The position numbers and the translations under genes were made by a program. 64,000 bases of DNA from Streptomyces caniscabiei (lineage in GTDB: Bacteria > Actinomycetota > Actinomycetes > Streptomycetales > Streptomycetaceae), in the NCBI RefSeq assembly GCF_014930365.1, contig NZ_JABXWI010000003.1, forward strand, positions 770,637-834,636, written 5' to 3'. The notes below the pieces were generated by a model that saw nothing but the letters and a program-made list of their open reading frames with translations, was not told the origin of the DNA and ran no database searches. Below are positions 56,501 to 64,000 of the stretch, piece by piece; position 1 is the stretch's first letter; every line of letters begins with the position of its first letter.

Positions 56501-59047
56501 GCCGAGGATGCCCTCGGTGCCCACCTCGCGGGCCACCCGGGTCACCTGCTCGGCGAACGACGACAGCTGGTCGACCATCGTGTTGACGGTGGTGACGAGT
56601 TCGAGGATCTCGCCCTTCGCGTCCACGGTGATCTTCTTCGACAGGTCGCCCTTGGCGACCGCGGTCGTGACCTCGGCGATCTGGCGCACCTGGATGGTCA
56701 GGTTGTTCGCCATGAAGTTCACCGACTGCGTGAGGTCCTTCCAGGTGCCGGAGACGCCCTGCACCTCGGCCTGACCGCCGAGCTGGCCCTCCGTGCCCAC
56801 CTCACGGGCGACCCTGGTGACCTCCTCCGCGAACGACGACAGCTGGTCCACCATCGTGTTCAGCGTGTTCTTCAGCTCCAGGATCTCCCCGCGCGCGTCC
56901 ACGGTGATCTTCTGCGACAGGTCGCCCCGGGCCACCGCCGTGGCGACCTGGGCGATGTTGCGCACCTGGCCGGTGAGGTTGCCCGCCATACCGTTCACGG
57001 ACTCGGTGAGGTCGCGCCACACACCCGCCACACCGGGCACCTGCGCCTGACCACCGAGACGGCCCTCCGTACCCACATCCCGGGCGACCCGGGTCACCTG
57101 GTCGGCGAAGGACGACAGCTGGTCCACCATCGTGTTGATGGTGTTCTTCAGCTCCAAAATCTCGCCGCGCGCGTCCACGTCGATCTTCTGCGACAGGTCG
57201 CCGCGCGCCACGGCCGTCGTCACCTGCGCGATGTTGCGCACCTGCGAGGTGAGGTTGCCGGCCATCGAGTTGACGGAGTCGGTGAGTTCCTTCCAGGTGC
57301 CGGACACACCGTCGACGCGGGCCTGACCGCCGAGACGGCCCTCGGTGCCCACGTCCCGCGCCATCCGCGTCACCTGATCGGCGAACGACGACAGCTGGTC
57401 CACCATCGTGTTGACGGTGTTCTTCAGTTCGAGCATCTCGCCCGCGACGTCGACGGTGACCTTCTGCGAGAGATCACCGTTCGCCACGGCCGTCGTCACG
57501 GCCGCGATGTTCCTCACCTGTCCGGTGAGATTCCGGAACGCCGTGTTGACGGAGTCCGTCAGGTCCTTCCACGTACCGGCCGCGCCCGGCACCTGCGCCT
57601 GACCACCCAGCCGACCCTCGGCCCCCACCTCGTTGGCCACCCGCGTGACCTCGTCACCGAAGTACGAGAGCTGGTCGACCATGCCGTTGACGGTGTTCTT
57701 CAACTCCAGCATCTCGCCGGCCACGTCCACCGTGACCTTCTGCGAGAGGTCACCGTCGGCCACCGCCGTGGTCACCGCCGCGATGTCCCGCACCTGGATG
57801 GTGAGGTTCCGGAACACCGTGTTCACCGAATCGGTGAGGTCCTTCCACGTTCCCGCCGCGCCCGGCACCTGCGCCTGACCACCCAGCCGACCCTCGGCCC
57901 CCACCTCGTTGGCCACCCGCGTGACCTCGTCGGCGAAGATCCGCAGCGTCTCGGTCATCTGGTTGATGGTCTCGGCGAGCTTGGCCACCTCACCCCGTGT
58001 GGGCACGGTCACCTTCTGCGACAGATCGCCGTTGGCGACCGCCGTGGTGACCTGGGCGATCCCCCGCACCTGCGCGGTGAGATTGCCGGCCATGGTGTTC
58101 ACCGAATCGGTGAGCTCCTTCCACACGCCCGCCACACCCGGCACCTCGGCCTGACCGCCGAGCTGCCCGTCGGTACCCACCTCACGGGCGACCCGCGTCA
58201 CCTCGGAGGAGAACGCGGAGAGCTGGTCGACCATCGTGTTGACGGTCTCCTTCAGCTCCAGCATCTCGCCGGCCACGTGAACCGTGACCTTCCGGGACAG
58301 ATCACCCTTCGCGACCGCGGTCGTCACCAGCGCGATGTCCCTCACCTGGGCGGTGAGCCGATACGCCATGGTGTTGACGGACTCCGTCAGGTCCTTCCAC
58401 GAACCGGACATGCCGCGCACCTTGGCCTGACCGCCCAGCTTGCCCTCGGTGCCCACCTCGCTGGCCACCCGGGTGACCTCGTCGGTGAACGTGGACAACT
58501 GGTCCACCAGGTTGTTGACCGTACGCCCGACCTTCAGGAACTCCCCGCGCAACGGATGCCCGGTCCCGTCCGGCGCCTGCGTCCGCAGCTCCATGCGCGG
58601 CGACAGATCACCGTCCGCGACGGCCGACAGCACCCGGCTGACCTCGGAGACGGGCCGCACGAGGTCGTCGACCAGCGCGTTCGACGCGTCGATCGCCGCC
58701 GCCCAGGACCCCTCGGTGGCCCCCGTCTCCAGCCGCTCGGTCAGCTTGCCCTCACGCCCGACGACCCGCCGCACCCGCGACAGCTCGCCGGTCAGATGCA
58801 GATTCCGGTCCGCCACCTCGTTGAAGACCGCGGCGATCTCGGCCATGACGCCGTCACCCGAGACGGTCAGCCGCTTGCGGAAGTTGCCGTCCCGCATCGC
58901 CTCCAGAGCCGTGAGCAGCCGGGTCAGGGCGGCCGTGTCCACGGTCGTGGTTCCACTGCGTGGTTTGCGCGACTTGCGCTGGTCACTCAGGGACTGTCCG
59001 CCTTTCGCGCGCGCTTTAGTGCCCCGCGTCGCTGCGCCAGACTCCAC
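53546..59047 (-). CDS. osaA: OsaA multi-HAMP hybrid histidine kinase (1,833 aa)
   Basis: A GTG at 59047 follows GGGAGGG. The N-terminus has no membrane segment, so the protein is cytoplasmic. It consists of ten ~92-aa HAMP repeats (residues ~170-1095), each with 'VGTEGxLGGQA' and 'MVDQLSxFxxxVTRV' elements. These are followed by a GAF domain (~1140-1280), coiled coil, HisKA ([13 protein letters not shown]), HATPase (GTGLGLSI), and two receiver-like stretches, ending in one intact receiver ([13 protein letters not shown]). The DNA is correspondingly repetitive. It is the osmosensing kinase of the osa system, divergent from osaC. Confidence 0.95.
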   Translation of the reverse strand: MESGAATRGTKARAKGGQSLSDQRKSRKPRSGTTTVDTAALTRLLTALEAMRDGNFRKRLTVSGDGVMAEIAAVFNEVADRNLHLTGELSRVRRVVGREGKLTERLETGATEGSWAAAIDASNALVDDLVRPVSEVSRVLSAVADGDLSPRMELRTQAPDGTGHPLRGEFLKVGRTVNNLVDQLSTFTDEVTRVASEVGTEGKLGGQAKVRGMSGSWKDLTESVNTMAYRLTAQVRDIALVTTAVAKGDLSRKVTVHVAGEMLELKETVNTMVDQLSAFSSEVTRVAREVGTDGQLGGQAEVPGVAGVWKELTDSVNTMAGNLTAQVRGIAQVTTAVANGDLSQKVTVPTRGEVAKLAETINQMTETLRIFADEVTRVANEVGAEGRLGGQAQVPGAAGTWKDLTDSVNTVFRNLTIQVRDIAAVTTAVADGDLSQKVTVDVAGEMLELKNTVNGMVDQLSYFGDEVTRVANEVGAEGRLGGQAQVPGAAGTWKDLTDSVNTAFRNLTGQVRNIAAVTTAVANGDLSQKVTVDVAGEMLELKNTVNTMVDQLSSFADQVTRMARDVGTEGRLGGQARVDGVSGTWKELTDSVNSMAGNLTSQVRNIAQVTTAVARGDLSQKIDVDARGEILELKNTINTMVDQLSSFADQVTRVARDVGTEGRLGGQAQVPGVAGVWRDLTESVNGMAGNLTGQVRNIAQVATAVARGDLSQKITVDARGEILELKNTLNTMVDQLSSFAEEVTRVAREVGTEGQLGGQAEVQGVSGTWKDLTQSVNFMANNLTIQVRQIAEVTTAVAKGDLSKKITVDAKGEILELVTTVNTMVDQLSSFAEQVTRVAREVGTEGILGGQAHVPGVTGIWKDLSGNVNLMAKNLTMQVRNISQVAAAVANGDLTRTVTIEAAGEVAQLADTFNSMVKTLSSFADQVTKVAREVGTDGILGGQAHVPGVAGTWKDLTESVNSMASNLTGQVRNIAMVTTAIAKGDLTKKIDIDARGEILELKTTINTMVDQLSSFAEEVTRVAREVGTEGQLGGLARVRDVDGTWRDLTESVNEMAGNLTRQVRAIARVATAVTRGDLNLKIDVDASGEIKELQDYINKMIANLRDTTIANQEQDWLKGNLARISALMQGRRDLDDVASLIMSELTPVVSAQHGAFFLALPFLDGKDLAPDNDDQYELRMLGSYGYSMGSMPASFRPGEALVGTAAKEKRTILVENAPSGYLKISSGLGEAPPAQVIVLPVLFEGTVLGVIELASFTPFTQIQKDFLSQIAEMIATSVNTISVNTKTEVLLKQSQELTEQLRERSDELENRQKALQASNAELEEKAELLARQNRDIEVKNTEIEEARQVLEERAEQLAVSMRYKSEFLANMSHELRTPLNSLLILAKLLADNAESNLTPKQVEFAETIHGAGSDLLQLINDILDLSKVEAGKMDVSPTRIALVQLVDYVEATFRPLTAEKGLDFSVRVSPELPATLHTDEQRLLQVLRNLLSNAVKFTDSGAVELVIRPAGADVPVAIREQLLEAGSLRDADADMIAFSVTDTGIGIAASKMRVIFEAFKQADGTTSRKYGGTGLGLSISREIARLLGGEIHAQSEPGRGSTFTLYLPLHPSELPPQGYAHNTPAALEAGELLASEEELARRAETPAEVKSYRETQNGAAALFRRRRRSVPTGSPSASHAQGNGQAQEHWAQQAAQEAASQARRTAARFDGEKVLIVDDDIRNVFALTSVLEQHGLSVLYAENGREGIEVLEQHDDVTVVLMDIMMPEMDGYATTTAIRRMPQFAGLPIIALTAKAMKGDREKAIDSGASDYVTKPVDPDHLLAVMEQWMRRE
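55770..58530 (-). repeat. Ten tandem 276-bp HAMP-coding repeats
   Basis: The LGGQA-coding segment recurs every 276 bp (near 55946, 56222, 56498, 56774, 57050, 57326, 57602, 57878, 58154, 58430). Neighbouring copies share long near-identical stretches, for example around 57602 and 57878. In-frame loss or gain of units by recombination is possible. Confidence 0.9.
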
Positions 59048-59398
59048 TGTGTCCCTCCCGCAAGGGTCGACCGTTCCTGCTGGGCGTACTTCGCCGCATT
59101 CAGACGCTTTGTACTACTCACACTGCTCGTACCACTCGTGCCGCTTCGTACTCGGAGTCGCCCGACCTTCTCCTGGAAGCCTGCCCAGTGTTTCACCATG
59201 GCTGAACCAGGCCATAACAGTTCGGCAGCTTCGCACACGGTCCGCACACCTCCGGACGGAAACACAGACGACCGGCATCCGCATGGACGGCGAAGGTAAG
59301 TAACCTTGCATGCGGCTGTCCAGCCACGCCGGTTCCGACCCGGCCTGGGCGGTGGCGCACGAGCACGAGCGGGCAGGCATCGGAGGGGCGGCCTCACC
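59048..59398. promoter_or_regulatory. Divergent osaA/osaC intergenic region (351 bp)
   Basis: This region holds both promoters. A cluster of GTAC/GTACGA-like motifs lies at ~59090-59150. No confident sigma-B-type (GTTT-N14-15-GGGTAT) promoter is visible. The preceding frame into osaC is open, but the ATG at 59399 behind GGAGGGG is the best start. Confidence 0.45.
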
Positions 59399-62143
59399 AT
59401 GACCACCGGACTGCATCCCGGGGAGACCCCCCAGGAACCCAGGCCGACGGAGAACCAGCCTCTGCCCCGGCAGGAGGCCGTCCACGCACCCCCGCACGTA
59501 GAGAACCGGACAAGGAGTTCTGTGATCACCGCGCGCGCGGCCGCCAGCTTCGCTGCCGTCTCACGATCCGTCGCGACCGCCCGCTCGTTCGTCCGCGACA
59601 CCCTCCAGGGCTGGGGCTTCGCCGACATCGTCGACGACGCGGTGGTCCTCACCAGCGAACTCGTCACCAACGCGGTCATCCACGCCGGCACCTCCGCCGA
59701 CGTCCTCTGTCTGCGCGCCGACGACGGCGTGCGCATCGAGGTCGCCGACAGATACCCCGAACGTGAGATCCCCCTCCAGGGCAGCCACATCAACATGGGC
59801 AGCCCGGACCGCGAGGGCGGCCGCGGCCTCCAGCTGTGCGCGGCGATGGCCACCCGCTGGGGCGTCGAGTACACGTCCACGCACAAGCAGGTCTGGTTCC
59901 AACTCGACCTCCCCGACCGCCCCGTGGGCACCCGCTCGGCCGGCCCGTCCCTGCCCGCCGACCTCCTCCCGCTCGCCGACGGCCGGGTCCGCGTCGCGGT
60001 CGTCCAGATCGACCGCACGGGCGCCATCAGCGCCTGGAACGAGGACGCCGAGGAACTCTTCGGCTACGCCACCGACCAGGTCGTCGGCAAGCCCCTCACC
60101 GACCTCGCCGCCTGGCCGCACACCCCCGGCACCAGCACGGGCGTCGCCGAGGCCCTCCGACTCTCCCGCTGGGAGGGCAGCTACGGCATCCGCGACGCCA
60201 ACGGCCGCGTGCTTCCGGTCTACGCCTCCCACCTCCGGGTCCGCGACACGGCCGGCGACCCATCCACCGTCTGCCTCCTCGTGCGCGACCACGAGCGCGC
60301 CGTCCTCCAGACCCCGATCCGCATGCCGTCCGGCGACAGCTCCGGTTCGGGCGAGGGCCAGGCGACGGACCCCTTCGAGGTCTTCATCGGCTCCCCCGCC
60401 CCGGACGACCTCGACGGCCTCCTCCAGCGCACGGTCGAACGCGCCCGCGACATGCTCGACGGCGACTCCGCCTTCCTGCTGCTGGCCACCGACGACGAGA
60501 CGGAGCTGGAGGTACGGGCCTCCACGGGCCTGCCCTCGGCCCGCCAGCGCTTCGCCCGCGTCCCCGTGGAGGCCGGCCCCGGCCGCTACGGCTCGGCCCG
60601 CATGCCGGCCGTCCACGACGACCTCACGGCCGTCCCCGGCGCCGTCCCCCTCCTCAACGGCACGGGCATGCGCTCGGTCGTCACGGTCCCCCTCAAGGTC
60701 GAGGGCCGCCTCACGGGCTCGCTGGGCGTCGCCGCCGAGGCCCAGGGCCGGTACTCCAACGAGGAGGCCCTGCGCCTTCAGTTCGCCGCCGACCGCATCG
60801 CGCTGGCCGTCGAGTCGGCCCGCCTGGGCGAGCTGGAACGCCTGCGCCGCGGCTCGTTGAGCTTCCTGGTGGAGGCCTCCGACCTCCTCGCGGGCACCCT
60901 GGACCGCGACCAGACCCTGGCCCTCATGGCCCAGATGACCATCCCGACCCTCGCGACGTGGTGCGCCGTCTACACGATCGCCGACCAGGCCTCGGAGCCC
61001 TACCTCAGCTACGTCCTGCACGAGGACGAGGACCTCATCGACGGCCTCAAGGCCCTCCTCGCCAAGATCCGCCCGCCGGAGCCGATCCCCACCCCGGGCG
61101 CCCGCGTCTGGACGGCTCCCGCCGAGGCGGCCCACCAGGCGGCCCTGCGCACCTCCATGCGCAGCCTCGGCCTGGGCGAACCCGCCACGGTCAGCTCCGG
61201 CATCGGCACCACCCTGGCGACGGCCTCGGCGGTGGGCGGCGAGACCGTCGTCCTCCCGCTCGTGGCCCGCAACCGCGTGATCGGCATGCTGACCCTCGGC
61301 AAGCCCACAGACGAGCACTTCCGCCAGGAGATCCTGGAACTCGCGGAGGACCTCTCCCGCCGGGCCGCCCTCGCCCTGGACAACGCCCGTCTGTACTCGG
61401 AGCGCGTGGCCATCAGCCAGTCCCTCCAGCGCAGCCTCCTGCCGCCCGAGCTCCCGCAGATCGACGGCGTCGAGGTCGAGGTCATCTACCGCGCGGCCGG
61501 CGAGGGCAACGAGGTCGGCGGTGACTTCTACGACCTCTTCCCCATCCGTGACGGCGCCTACGGCTTCGCCATCGGCGACGTCTGCGGTACGGGCCCGGAG
61601 GCCGCCGCGGTCACCGGCCTCGCCCGCCACGCCCTGCGCCTGCTCGCCCGCGAGGGCTACGCCGGCCCCGCGGTCCTGGAGCGCCTCAACTCCGCGATCA
61701 TCGACGAGGGCGCCCGCAGCCGCTTCCTCACGCTCCTGTACGGCGAGTTGTGGCCCCAGGAGGACGGCAGCGCGGTCCTGAAGGTCGTCTGCGCCGGCCA
61801 CCCGCTCCCGCTGCGCCTGCGCCAGGACGGCACCGTGGAACCGGCCGCCGAACCGCAGGCCCTGCTCGGCGTCATGGAGGACCTGGAGCTCTACGAGCAG
61901 ACGGTCACCCTCGACCCCGGGGACGTCCTGCTCTGTGTCACGGACGGCGTGACCGAACGCCGAGAGGGCACCCGCATGTTGGGCGACGACGGCCTCACCG
62001 AGGTCCTCACCGCCTGCACGGGCCTCACGGCCGGCGCGGTCGCGGCCCGCGTGATGCGCGCGGTCGAACGCTTCGCCTCCGACGCGCCCTCCGACGACAT
62101 GGCGATTCTGGCGATGCGCGTCCCGGGTCTCCAGCAGGACTGA
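59399..62143 (+). CDS. osaC: OsaC sigma-factor regulator: RsbW-like kinase, PAS, GAF, PP2C phosphatase (914 aa)
   Basis: Domains in order: an anti-sigma RsbW-type HATPase (~45-170; N-box VVLTSELVTNAVIHAG, G-box GRGLQL), PAS (~200-320), one or two GAF domains (~335-690), and a SpoIIE/RsbU-type PP2C phosphatase (~700-910; AAGEGNEVGGDFYDLF, GDVCGTGPEAA, SDDMAIL). In S. coelicolor OsaC returns sigma-B activity to basal levels after osmotic stress. The gene is divergent from osaA and is closed by a strong terminator. All metal-binding aspartates of the phosphatase are present. Confidence 0.94.
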   Translation: MTTGLHPGETPQEPRPTENQPLPRQEAVHAPPHVENRTRSSVITARAAASFAAVSRSVATARSFVRDTLQGWGFADIVDDAVVLTSELVTNAVIHAGTSADVLCLRADDGVRIEVADRYPEREIPLQGSHINMGSPDREGGRGLQLCAAMATRWGVEYTSTHKQVWFQLDLPDRPVGTRSAGPSLPADLLPLADGRVRVAVVQIDRTGAISAWNEDAEELFGYATDQVVGKPLTDLAAWPHTPGTSTGVAEALRLSRWEGSYGIRDANGRVLPVYASHLRVRDTAGDPSTVCLLVRDHERAVLQTPIRMPSGDSSGSGEGQATDPFEVFIGSPAPDDLDGLLQRTVERARDMLDGDSAFLLLATDDETELEVRASTGLPSARQRFARVPVEAGPGRYGSARMPAVHDDLTAVPGAVPLLNGTGMRSVVTVPLKVEGRLTGSLGVAAEAQGRYSNEEALRLQFAADRIALAVESARLGELERLRRGSLSFLVEASDLLAGTLDRDQTLALMAQMTIPTLATWCAVYTIADQASEPYLSYVLHEDEDLIDGLKALLAKIRPPEPIPTPGARVWTAPAEAAHQAALRTSMRSLGLGEPATVSSGIGTTLATASAVGGETVVLPLVARNRVIGMLTLGKPTDEHFRQEILELAEDLSRRAALALDNARLYSERVAISQSLQRSLLPPELPQIDGVEVEVIYRAAGEGNEVGGDFYDLFPIRDGAYGFAIGDVCGTGPEAAAVTGLARHALRLLAREGYAGPAVLERLNSAIIDEGARSRFLTLLYGELWPQEDGSAVLKVVCAGHPLPLRLRQDGTVEPAAEPQALLGVMEDLELYEQTVTLDPGDVLLCVTDGVTERREGTRMLGDDGLTEVLTACTGLTAGAVAARVMRAVERFASDAPSDDMAILAMRVPGLQQD

Positions 62144-62152
62144 GCGAGCACG

Positions 62153-62185
62153 AGAAAGGCCCCGCCCATTGGGCGGGGCCTTTCT
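62153..62185. terminator. Strong bidirectional terminator between osaC and tRNA-Thr
   Basis: AGAAAGGCCCCGCCC (62153-62167) pairs perfectly with 62171-62185 (15 bp), with a 3-nt loop and a T-rich end (TTTCTTT). It serves osaC and, from the other side, the tRNA. Confidence 0.92.
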
Positions 62186-62190
62186 TTCCG

Positions 62191-62263
62191 AGCCCCCAAA
62201 CGGAATCGAACCGTTGACCTTCTCCTTACCATGGAGACGCTCTACCGACTGAGCTATAGGGGC
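62191..62263 (-). tRNA. tRNA-Thr(GGU)
   Basis: The minus strand folds as a 73-nt cloverleaf: acceptor GCCCCTA with a 3' TGGGGGC, D-arm TAGCTCAGTCGGTAGAGC, anticodon stem TCTCC/GGAGA with loop ATGGTAA (anticodon GGT), and T-arm GGTTCGATTCC. CCA is not encoded. Discriminator base T. Confidence 0.97.
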
Positions 62264-62386
62264 CTGTCACCTGTTCGAGGTTTCCCTCGCGGCAACGAGA
62301 TAGATCATACCCCGATTCGGCGGATGCTTCGAACCAGCAGCGCACCGGCCGGGCACAGGCGTTCCCGAGTGTTCCAAGCGCCGGAA

Positions 62387-63064
62387 CTAGAAGGCCGGTT
62401 GCAGCAGCCCGCCGAGCGCATTGCAGGCCGACACCAACCGCTGCAGCTGCCGCTGGGACATCTCGCCGCCGATGTGCAGTGCCAGCGTCTCGTCGGCGGC
62501 CCGCTCGGTCTCCGGCAGACTGACGTCACGCCGGAACCCCGGCATCCGGTGCACCGGCGTCTTCACCGGCACACTGCACTCGACTCCCTTGGCCCGCACG
62601 GCCCGCGCGAAGGCGTCCCGGTCCGGCCGCCCGTTCCCGGGCACCCGCACGACGTACTGCTGGAAGGTGTGCCCGTCGCAGCCCTCGGGCGTCCGTACGC
62701 CCTTCAGCTTGGCGCTGAGATACGCGGCCCGCCGCCGACGCTCCCCGAGTTCGCTGTACGGCGTCTCCGACTCTCCCTGCTCCAGCACCAACAGCCCATG
62801 CCGCTGGCCGACTTGATGAAGCGCCGCGATGTCGGCGGACCTTCCGAAGCGGTGCACGGCGACGGCGGCCACCGTCCGCGACGTCACCGCGGCCTCGACG
62901 GCCGAGGCATCCAGGCAGTACGTCACCGGATCTATGTCGGCGAACACCGGCACGGCCCCCGCCAGGCTCACCGCCTGAGCGACCTCCGGGTTCCCGAACG
63001 CCGGCACAACGACCTCGTCACCTGCGCCGACACCTGCGGCCCTGAGCATTCCAACGGTACCCAT
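62387..63064 (-). CDS. Degenerate DegT/DnrJ/EryC1-type aminotransferase-like protein (225 aa)
   Basis: The ATG at 63064 follows AGGATCC. The protein aligns by eye with the sugar-aminotransferase fold (VGAGDEVVVPAFGNPEVAQAVSLAGAVPVFADIDP; CLDASAVEAAVTSRT; C-terminal ECSVPVKTPVHRMPGF). It is only ~225 residues (true members ~370), and the segment that normally carries the PLP lysine (SxxxxK...GEGG) is absent. It may be non-catalytic or a remnant. It is the gene just after the rRNA operon terminator. Confidence 0.75.
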   Translation of the reverse strand: MGTVGMLRAAGVGAGDEVVVPAFGNPEVAQAVSLAGAVPVFADIDPVTYCLDASAVEAAVTSRTVAAVAVHRFGRSADIAALHQVGQRHGLLVLEQGESETPYSELGERRRRAAYLSAKLKGVRTPEGCDGHTFQQYVVRVPGNGRPDRDAFARAVRAKGVECSVPVKTPVHRMPGFRRDVSLPETERAADETLALHIGGEMSQRQLQRLVSACNALGGLLQPAF

Positions 63065-63110
63065 GGCGCGGATCCTGGTCGCGCAACGTGAACTCCAAGT
63101 AAAGCGCAAC

Positions 63111-63153
63111 AAAAAAGAGCTGGTCCCCGAACCGAAATTCGGGGACCAGCTCT
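63111..63153 (-). terminator. rRNA operon terminator
   Basis: A 16-bp perfect stem (63116-63131 with 63138-63153, loop 6 nt) is followed on the minus strand by a T run (plus AAAAAA at 63111-63116). It ends the 5S transcript. Confidence 0.95.
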
Positions 63154-63163
63154 ATCAATATTT

Positions 63164-63282
63164 GTTCGGCGGCGTCCTACTCTCCCACAGGGTCCCCCCT
63201 GCAGTACCATCGGCGCTGTAAGGCTTAGCTTCCGGGTTCGGAATGTAACCGGGCGTTTCCCTCACGCTATGACCACCGAAAC
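63164..63282 (-). rRNA. 5S ribosomal RNA
   Basis: The minus strand begins GTTTCGGTGGTCATAGCG and ends in GCCGCCGAAC, with the central CATTCCGAACCCGGAAG of actinobacterial 5S. Length is about 119 nt; the 3' end may vary by a few bases. Confidence 0.96.
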
Positions 63283-63373
63283 ACTATGAAATCACTCAAC
63301 CGCACCACACCGTGACCATGGCATGGGGTTGTTCGTGGTTTCAGAACCAACACAGTGGACGCGAGCAACTGAG

Positions 63374-64000
<627 letters not shown>

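Noticed and set aside
54821..59299. A 1,492-codon open frame antisense to osaA
   Set aside because: Its His/Arg/Leu-rich repeats are a shadow of the HAMP repeats on the real strand.

Overview
The window is chromosomal DNA from a Streptomyces or a very close actinobacterial relative. GC content is very high with strong third-position bias, GTG and TTG starts are frequent, and the gene order is a known Streptomyces chromosomal block: an rRNA operon end, osaC/osaA/osaB, ftsK, rimO-pgsA-cinA-clgR, nei-lhr, recA-recX, gluABCD and a glutamate two-component system. From memory this corresponds to roughly SCO5745-SCO5785 of S. coelicolor; species cannot be fixed from the sequence alone.

Left end (1-18.4 kb) is an accessory, polymorphic-toxin-like locus. 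A 747-aa coiled-coil protein with a WXG100-like N-terminus is divergent from a giant ~3,988-aa protein. The giant has a type VII-secretion-like head, one membrane segment, an internal cholera-toxin-like ADP-ribosyltransferase signature (R / STT / ExE), a second possibly amidoligase-like domain, repeated beta modules, a tryptophan-rich repeat region and a hydrophobic tail. Its stop overlaps the start of an 896-aa beta-helix plus AAA+ (EccA/CbbX-like) fusion, followed by a 300-aa membrane-anchored protein. No known immunity gene is recognisable.

18.4-30 kb: MazG-like pyrophosphohydrolase, Tat-exported amidase, an orphan TAXI-type binding protein, the GluR-GluK-like two-component system, the gluABCD glutamate importer, a flavin monooxygenase, and a cysteine dioxygenase homologue preceded by a leaderless cysteine-rich leader peptide.

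30-49 kb: DNA-repair and housekeeping core. recA-recX and lhr each carry a RecA-NDp (PafBC-type) damage-inducible promoter; lhr is followed by a Nei-type glycosylase. Also here are an AI-2E-family transporter, a DUF3046 protein, an AraC-azlC-azlD operon, a short-chain dehydrogenase, a Dps-like protein, clgR, and the rimO-pgsA-cinA operon whose genes overlap at stop/start codons.

49-64 kb: ftsK, then the osmoadaptation cluster osaB, osaA (ten near-identical 276-bp HAMP units) and divergent osaC, a strong terminator, tRNA-Thr(GGU), a degenerate DegT-like gene, and the 3' end of an rRNA operon (5S and partial 23S, minus strand) with a textbook terminator.
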